A stretch of 11,319 nucleotides of DNA from an uncultured Rikenellaceae bacterium. Lineage in GTDB: Bacteria > Bacteroidota > Bacteroidia > Bacteroidales > Rikenellaceae. The DNA lies in NCBI GenBank assembly GCA_947037995.1, contig CAMQUV010000012.1, positions 1 through 11,319 of the forward strand, given 5' to 3'. The notes beneath the pieces are model-generated. The model searched no databases and had not been told where the DNA came from. It was given only the letters and a program-made list of their open reading frames with translations. Positions 7,207 through 11,319 of this stretch are shown here, piece by piece; the stretch's first letter is position 1; each line of letters begins with the position of its first letter. The position numbers were made by a program, and so were the translations under genes.

Positions 7207-8643
7207 ATGAATAGCACAAATAATAATAACTCTACAAGCCTTGGACTTAGTAGCAAAATTGACTGGATAACAATCCTTATCTATGTCGCGCTAGTTGTGG
7301 TCGGGTGGGTGAGTATTTATGCTGCGGTCTATGACGATGACAATAAAGCTATATATGATATCGGACAGAGATATGGTATGCAACTATTGTGGATTGGCGT
7401 TAGTTCGGTTGCGGCGCTATTGGTGTTGTTTACTGATTCTAAGTACTACCATATGACGGCTTATCCACTTTATGGGCTTAATATATTATTGCTGATTGCC
7501 GCTTTGGTGTTCGGGCGTGAAGTAAATGGTGCAAAATCTTGGTTACCTATGGGGCCATTTAGTTTGCAGCCAGTGGAGTTTATGAAAATTACAACGGCGC
7601 TTGCACTGGCTCGGTTTATGAGTTCGTATAACTTTGATATTCGAAAAATGAGGTCGCTGGTGTATATAGCGGCAATTATTTTCACCCCAGTGTTAATTGT
7701 GCTATTGCAAAATGATACGGGCTCGGCATTGGTCTTCTTTACGTTTTTTATAATTCTATATAGAGAAGGGTTTGACAAAACTCTCTACCTGCTGGTGGCG
7801 TTTATGATACTGTTATTTGTGCTATCGTTCCTTTTGGAGCCGGTAGTATTGTTGCTGATTATAATTGGCATTTTGGCACTGTTTTTCTTGGTCACCACCA
7901 AATTATTATTGCCCTTGACAAGGTTTATTCTGCTGCTGACTTTGTTTTATTGCTCTATCGAAATTGTCAATATGCTGTTAGGTCTGGCAATCGATTTATA
8001 TTATGTGTTATTGTCGGCATTGGCTTTGACGATGCCCGCTTTGATAATGTGGAGCTTCAAAACTCAAATGCGAAAAGTCTGGAGCTATATTGTTATTATT
8101 TTTGCGGCTATTGCGTTTACTCACGCAGTTGACTTTATGTTCGATAATGTGCTGCAATATCACCAACAACGACGAATACTCGATATGTTGGGCATTGATA
8201 GCGACCCGCAAAGATGGAGCTATAATGTAAATCAAAGTAAAATTGCTATCGGTTCGGGTGGTCTTCTTGGCAAAGGGTTTCTCGAAGGAACACAAACCAA
8301 ATTTAGCTTCGTGCCCGAGCAAAGTACCGATTTTATCTTCTGCACTATTGGCGAAGAGTGGGGTTTTTTGGGCTCCCTTACTGTGATAGGACTGTTCGTC
8401 GTGCTTATATATAGACTTATGAAAATGGGCGAACGACAGAACGAACCCTTTGCGCGAGTCTATTGTTACTCGGTGGCGGCTATTCTGTTTACACACTTTT
8501 TTATAAATATTGGGATGACAATTGGCTTTGTTCCCGTGGTAGGAATACCACTGCCCTTTATTAGCTACGGAGGGTCGTCACTACTGGCATTTACAATACT
8601 ATTGTTTATTGCAATTCGACTTGATACAACTCAAAACACTTAA
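7207..8643 (+). CDS. rodA: RodA, SEDS-family peptidoglycan glycosyltransferase
   Basis: Polytopic inner-membrane enzyme that polymerises lipid II into glycan strands during elongation and works with the PBP2 encoded just upstream. The family signatures are GPFSLQPVEFMKI, NDTGSALVFF with D170, NQSKIAIGSGGLLGKGFLEGTQTKFSFVPEQSTDFIFCTIGEEWG with the catalytic Asp at 375, and GIPLPFISYGGSS with S453-S458 near the C-terminus. At 478 aa it is about 100 residues longer than proteobacterial RodA. The extra length sits between D170 and H319 (HQQRR) and is very hydrophobic, suggesting additional membrane helices; as I recall, other Bacteroidales RodA proteins share this. It is RodA rather than FtsW because of the pairing with mrdA and the VPEQSTDFIF sequence. 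The coding strand is T- and G-rich, unlike purH. Confidence 0.95.
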   Translation: MNSTNNNNSTSLGLSSKIDWITILIYVALVVVGWVSIYAAVYDDDNKAIYDIGQRYGMQLLWIGVSSVAALLVLFTDSKYYHMTAYPLYGLNILLLIAALVFGREVNGAKSWLPMGPFSLQPVEFMKITTALALARFMSSYNFDIRKMRSLVYIAAIIFTPVLIVLLQNDTGSALVFFTFFIILYREGFDKTLYLLVAFMILLFVLSFLLEPVVLLLIIIGILALFFLVTTKLLLPLTRFILLLTLFYCSIEIVNMLLGLAIDLYYVLLSALALTMPALIMWSFKTQMRKVWSYIVIIFAAIAFTHAVDFMFDNVLQYHQQRRILDMLGIDSDPQRWSYNVNQSKIAIGSGGLLGKGFLEGTQTKFSFVPEQSTDFIFCTIGEEWGFLGSLTVIGLFVVLIYRLMKMGERQNEPFARVYCYSVAAILFTHFFINIGMTIGFVPVVGIPLPFISYGGSSLLAFTILLFIAIRLDTTQNT

Positions 8644-8675
8644 ATAATTTATAACCTCTTAATGGTTTTTGAACT

Positions 8676-9701
8676 ATGACAAATATACAACCACAATACT
8701 TTGACCCTGAAACTCCTGTTGCCGTAATAGGCCACGGTAGCTGGGCTACGGCTCTAGTCAAAATTCTTACGGACAACAAAAACAGAGTTTTCTGGTACGT
8801 TCGTAATACTGAGGTGATGGAACACCTCCACGCCCACGGTAATAATAACAGATACCTGTCAACCGTCCATTTTTCGTTTTCTAAACTTACTGTCTCGGAC
8901 GACATTAATTTTGTAGTCAAAAATGCTTCGGTAGTGGTACTTGCAACGCCATCGGCGTTCATACAATCGGTGATGGAGGGGCTGGACGAACCGCTAACTG
9001 ATAAATATGTTATATCATCTATCAAAGGGATTATTCCTGATGGTTATGTTACTATTGCCGAATATGTGAATCAAAGATTTGAGCTTCCGTTCTCACAAAT
9101 TGGGATTATTAGTGGACCTTGCCACGCTGAGGAGGTCGCCCTCGAAAGACTTTCATATCTTACAATGGTATGCAAAGACATCGAGATGGCTAAATTGCTT
9201 GGTGCGAGATTTGAGTCGCCTAATATTAAAATCAAACATTCTACTGACATTTATGGGGTAGAGTATGCGGCGATGCTTAAAAATATATATGCCATAGCGG
9301 TTGGTATGTGCCATTCGCTGAGGTATGGAGATAACTTTATCTCGGTGCTTATTGCTAATGCGGTTAATGAAATGGACCAATTTATGGAACAAACTTACCC
9401 CTATGATCGTAATGTGCTACACTCGGTTTATCTGGGTGATTTGCTGGTTACCTGCTACTCGCAGTTCTCGCGCAATAGAACGTTTGGACTGATGATTGGA
9501 AAGGGATACACGGTTAAATCTGCACAAATGGAGATGAATATGGTCGCCGAAGGGTATTACGCTACGGCTTGTATTCGCAAGGTAATCGAGAAACTTGACA
9601 AACCTGTTGATATGCCTATTATGCAGACTATGTACGGAATACTTTATAAAGGCAAACAAGCAAAAAAACAAATAGAGAATCTGCTGGATACTCTTGTTTA
9701 G
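8676..9701 (+). CDS. gpsA: Glycerol-3-phosphate dehydrogenase [NAD(P)+]
   Basis: Reduces dihydroxyacetone phosphate to sn-glycerol-3-phosphate, the backbone for phospholipids; cytoplasmic. The 341-aa protein opens with a Rossmann fold carrying the dinucleotide loop G19-H-G21-S-W-A24, where many homologues have GAGAWG or GGGSWA. VVLATPSAF and SSIKGI follow, then the substrate-site segment GPCHAEEVALERLSYLT. The catalytic lysine is K202 in EYAAMLKNIYAIAVG. YGDNF, YLGDLLVTCYSQFSRNRTFG and GKGYTVKSAQMEMNMVAEGYYA are the C-terminal domain motifs. The start follows rodA by 32 nt with no visible terminator, so it may be read from the same transcript. In Bacteroidales gpsA commonly sits before pgi, as I recall, and it does here. 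Confidence 0.96.
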   Translation: MTNIQPQYFDPETPVAVIGHGSWATALVKILTDNKNRVFWYVRNTEVMEHLHAHGNNNRYLSTVHFSFSKLTVSDDINFVVKNASVVVLATPSAFIQSVMEGLDEPLTDKYVISSIKGIIPDGYVTIAEYVNQRFELPFSQIGIISGPCHAEEVALERLSYLTMVCKDIEMAKLLGARFESPNIKIKHSTDIYGVEYAAMLKNIYAIAVGMCHSLRYGDNFISVLIANAVNEMDQFMEQTYPYDRNVLHSVYLGDLLVTCYSQFSRNRTFGLMIGKGYTVKSAQMEMNMVAEGYYATACIRKVIEKLDKPVDMPIMQTMYGILYKGKQAKKQIENLLDTLV

Positions 9702-9743
9702 ATTTTTAATAATTAATAATAACAATAATAAATTCTATATAAA

Positions 9744-11078
9744 ATGAAAATTAATTTAACTAATATCCAGTGCGCGGTGAACGCGGCGGAGATAGCGGCG
9801 CTTGAGGGCGAAATGAAAAAATGTAACGAACTGCTACACAATGGACAGGGCAGTGGTAATGATTTCCTAGGATGGGTAAACCTGCCTAGCTCTATTACGG
9901 CGTTACAGATTGACGAGATTAACCAAACGGCAGCGAAACTAGCACAAAAAGCCGAAATAGTTGTAGTTATCGGTATCGGTGGGTCGTATCTTGGAGCGAA
10001 AGCGGTGCTTGATGCACTAGGCAACTCGTTTGACCACCTTTGCAAAAAAAGAAACGCTCCGGTGGTGATTTTTGCAGGACAAAACCTTTCGGAGGATTAC
10101 ACTCACGAACTTATCGAGGCGCTCGAAGGGCGCGAAGTTGCTACTATTGTTATAAGTAAATCGGGAACCACTACGGAACCGGCTATTGCATTCAGAATCA
10201 TCAAAAGCTATATCGAGAATCGCTATGGTAAGAAAGAGGCTTCTGAGCGTATCGTAGCTGTAACTGACTCGTCAAAAGGCGCTTTGCGTACTTTGGCTAC
10301 GGGTGAGGGCTACAAAACTTTTGTCATCCCAGATGATGTGGGCGGACGTTTCTCGGTACTTACTCCGGTGGGTCTACTACCGCTTGCAGTAGCAGGTGTG
10401 GATATCGACGCGCTTATCAAAGGTGCACAAAATATGGAAAGTTCAACAGGTACGCAAGTGCCTATGGAGGGTAACTTGGCGATGCAATATGCTGCTGCTA
10501 GAACGGCACTTTACCGTGCAGGCAAGAAAATTGAAATTTTGGCTACTTATGAGCCGAAGTTGCAAAATGTTGGCGAGTGGTGGAAACAGTTGTATGGTGA
10601 GAGCGAAGGTAAAGGCGGCAAGGGAATCTTCCCTGCTAGTGTTGTATTTACGTGCGATTTGCACTCTATGGGACAATATATACAAGACGGCGAGCGTTCT
10701 TTGTTCGAAACAGTTATCTCGGTTACAAATTCGGCGCATAGCGTAAAAGTTGGTATCGATAAGGATAACTTAGATGGGCTTAACTTCCTCGCTGGCAAAA
10801 GTTTAACTGAGATTAACGAAAAGGCTAAAATCGGAACTATGTTGGCACACGTTGATGGTGGAGTACCAAATATCGAGCTTACAATCGACCGTATTGACGC
10901 TTATAATATTGGTGCAATGCTATATATGTTTGAGAAAGCCTGCGGTATGAGTGGTTATGCTCTTGGAGTCAATCCATTCGACCAACCTGGTGTTGAGGCC
11001 TACAAAGCAAATATGTTTGCCCTGCTTGAAAAACCTGGTTTCGAAGAGCAGACAAAAGCTATTAAGGCCAGACTCTAA
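9744..11078 (+). CDS. pgi: Glucose-6-phosphate isomerase
   Basis: Interconverts glucose-6-phosphate and fructose-6-phosphate in glycolysis and gluconeogenesis, and so also feeds fructose-6-phosphate to amino-sugar synthesis. At 444 aa it is the short bacterial form. Two sugar-isomerase (SIS) folds are visible. The first has IGIGGSYLGAKAV and the phosphate loop S138-K-S-G-T-T-T144. The PGI signature DDVGGRFSVLTPVGLLP starts at D197, with R202 within it. YGESEGKGGKG contains E286, the likely ring-proton-transfer glutamate. The closing segment LGVNPFDQPGVEAYK ends in the catalytic-type K421. It begins 42 nt after gpsA behind a leader made almost only of A and T, with no Shine-Dalgarno. All key residues are present. 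Confidence 0.97.
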   Translation: MKINLTNIQCAVNAAEIAALEGEMKKCNELLHNGQGSGNDFLGWVNLPSSITALQIDEINQTAAKLAQKAEIVVVIGIGGSYLGAKAVLDALGNSFDHLCKKRNAPVVIFAGQNLSEDYTHELIEALEGREVATIVISKSGTTTEPAIAFRIIKSYIENRYGKKEASERIVAVTDSSKGALRTLATGEGYKTFVIPDDVGGRFSVLTPVGLLPLAVAGVDIDALIKGAQNMESSTGTQVPMEGNLAMQYAAARTALYRAGKKIEILATYEPKLQNVGEWWKQLYGESEGKGGKGIFPASVVFTCDLHSMGQYIQDGERSLFETVISVTNSAHSVKVGIDKDNLDGLNFLAGKSLTEINEKAKIGTMLAHVDGGVPNIELTIDRIDAYNIGAMLYMFEKACGMSGYALGVNPFDQPGVEAYKANMFALLEKPGFEEQTKAIKARL

Positions 11079-11123
11079 ACTAGACTTATAGGAAATAATA
11101 ATAAAGATTAAAACTACTGTAAA

Positions 11124-11319
11124 ATGAACTTTGGATATAGAAAAAAAGCTAAGCAATTCAACTACAAACCTGTTTATTGGGATGCTGAAAAAGAGGCTCG
11201 CGAGGAGCGTCGTCGTGCTGCTATGATTGACATTGATAAAGACCCAAATGAGGTGGATTACACCCCTGGTGAATTTATCCGTAGCGCTCGAATCAAAAGA
11301 ATGCAGAGCACTAATAGAA
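11124..11319 (+). CDS. Small charged protein of unknown function, 3' end outside window
   Basis: An open frame of 65 codons runs from ATG 11124 to the window edge without a stop. It begins MNFGYRKKAKQFNYKPVYWD, then has a very charged stretch (DAEKEAREERRRAAM), an acidic segment (IDIDKDPNEVDYTP) and a basic end (GEFIRSARIKRMQS). There is no signal peptide or membrane helix, and it looks cytoplasmic. The start lies 45 nt after pgi, behind an A-rich leader like those of its neighbours, and codon use looks like theirs. The pattern of a basic start, an aromatic FNYKPxYWD segment and an Arg/Lys tail reminds me of short conserved Bacteroidota proteins without a known role, but I cannot name a family. 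That it is a real gene is likely; function is unknown. Confidence 0.72.
   Translation, partial: MNFGYRKKAKQFNYKPVYWDAEKEAREERRRAAMIDIDKDPNEVDYTPGEFIRSARIKRMQSTNR

Noticed and set aside
8008..8496. Minus-strand frame of 162 codons opposite rodA
   Set aside because: It is antisense to the conserved catalytic part of RodA, and the protein shows no family pattern.
9713..10045. Minus-strand frame of 110 codons opposite the pgi start, with hydrophobic content
   Set aside because: It is the complement of the Ala- and Glu-rich N-terminal part of Pgi and reads as low-complexity Ser/Ala/Phe; no independent support.
1..11319. Search for CRISPR repeats, insertion-sequence ends, tRNA genes or a defence or toxin-antitoxin system
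   Set aside because: No direct repeat series, transposase, tRNA-like cloverleaf or accessory gene is apparent. All long genes except the last are well known core functions.

Overview
The window looks like ordinary core chromosome from a member of the Bacteroidota, most likely Bacteroidales. Four things point there. The protein sequences have the Bacteroidales style, especially MreB, the GpsA nucleotide motif Gly-His-Gly-Ser-Trp-Ala-Thr, and the long form of RodA. The gene order purH-mreB-mreC-mreD-mrdA-rodA is, as I recall it, characteristic of the group. A TAnnTTTG-type promoter box lies before purH. No gene start has a clear Shine-Dalgarno sequence; leaders are A/T-rich instead. G+C is roughly 40 percent by eye. 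I cannot name a genus.

Layout. Bases 1-157 hold no gene I can support. mqnC (futalosine route to menaquinone) lies on the minus strand at 158-1255. A short divergent promoter region (1256-1320) separates it from a long head-to-tail series on the plus strand: purH, mreB, mreC, mreD, mrdA (PBP2), rodA, gpsA, pgi, and a small charged protein of unknown function cut by the right edge. Spacing is tight (overlap at mreD/mrdA, 1 nt at mreC/mreD, 8 nt at mrdA/rodA). The largest gap is 110 nt between mreB and mreC, and it contains a hairpin. No stretch over 300 bases lacks a gene.

How the genes fit together. MreB, MreC, MreD, PBP2 and RodA are the core of the elongasome, which synthesises side-wall peptidoglycan. 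MreB filaments and MreC/MreD organise and activate the RodA glycosyltransferase and PBP2 transpeptidase pair. purH supplies IMP, gpsA makes sn-glycerol-3-phosphate for phospholipids, and pgi interconverts glucose-6-phosphate and fructose-6-phosphate, the latter being the entry point to UDP-GlcNAc. The plus-strand series therefore joins wall elongation with nucleotide, lipid and amino-sugar precursor supply, though a regulatory link is only inferred.

I found no mobile element, CRISPR array, RNA gene or evident new system. The points worth a second look are modest: the mreB-mreC hairpin, a possibly near-leaderless mqnC transcript, a Cys/His cluster in PBP2, the enlarged middle of RodA, the unnamed last gene, and unusual TCGA content and strand skew around purH.
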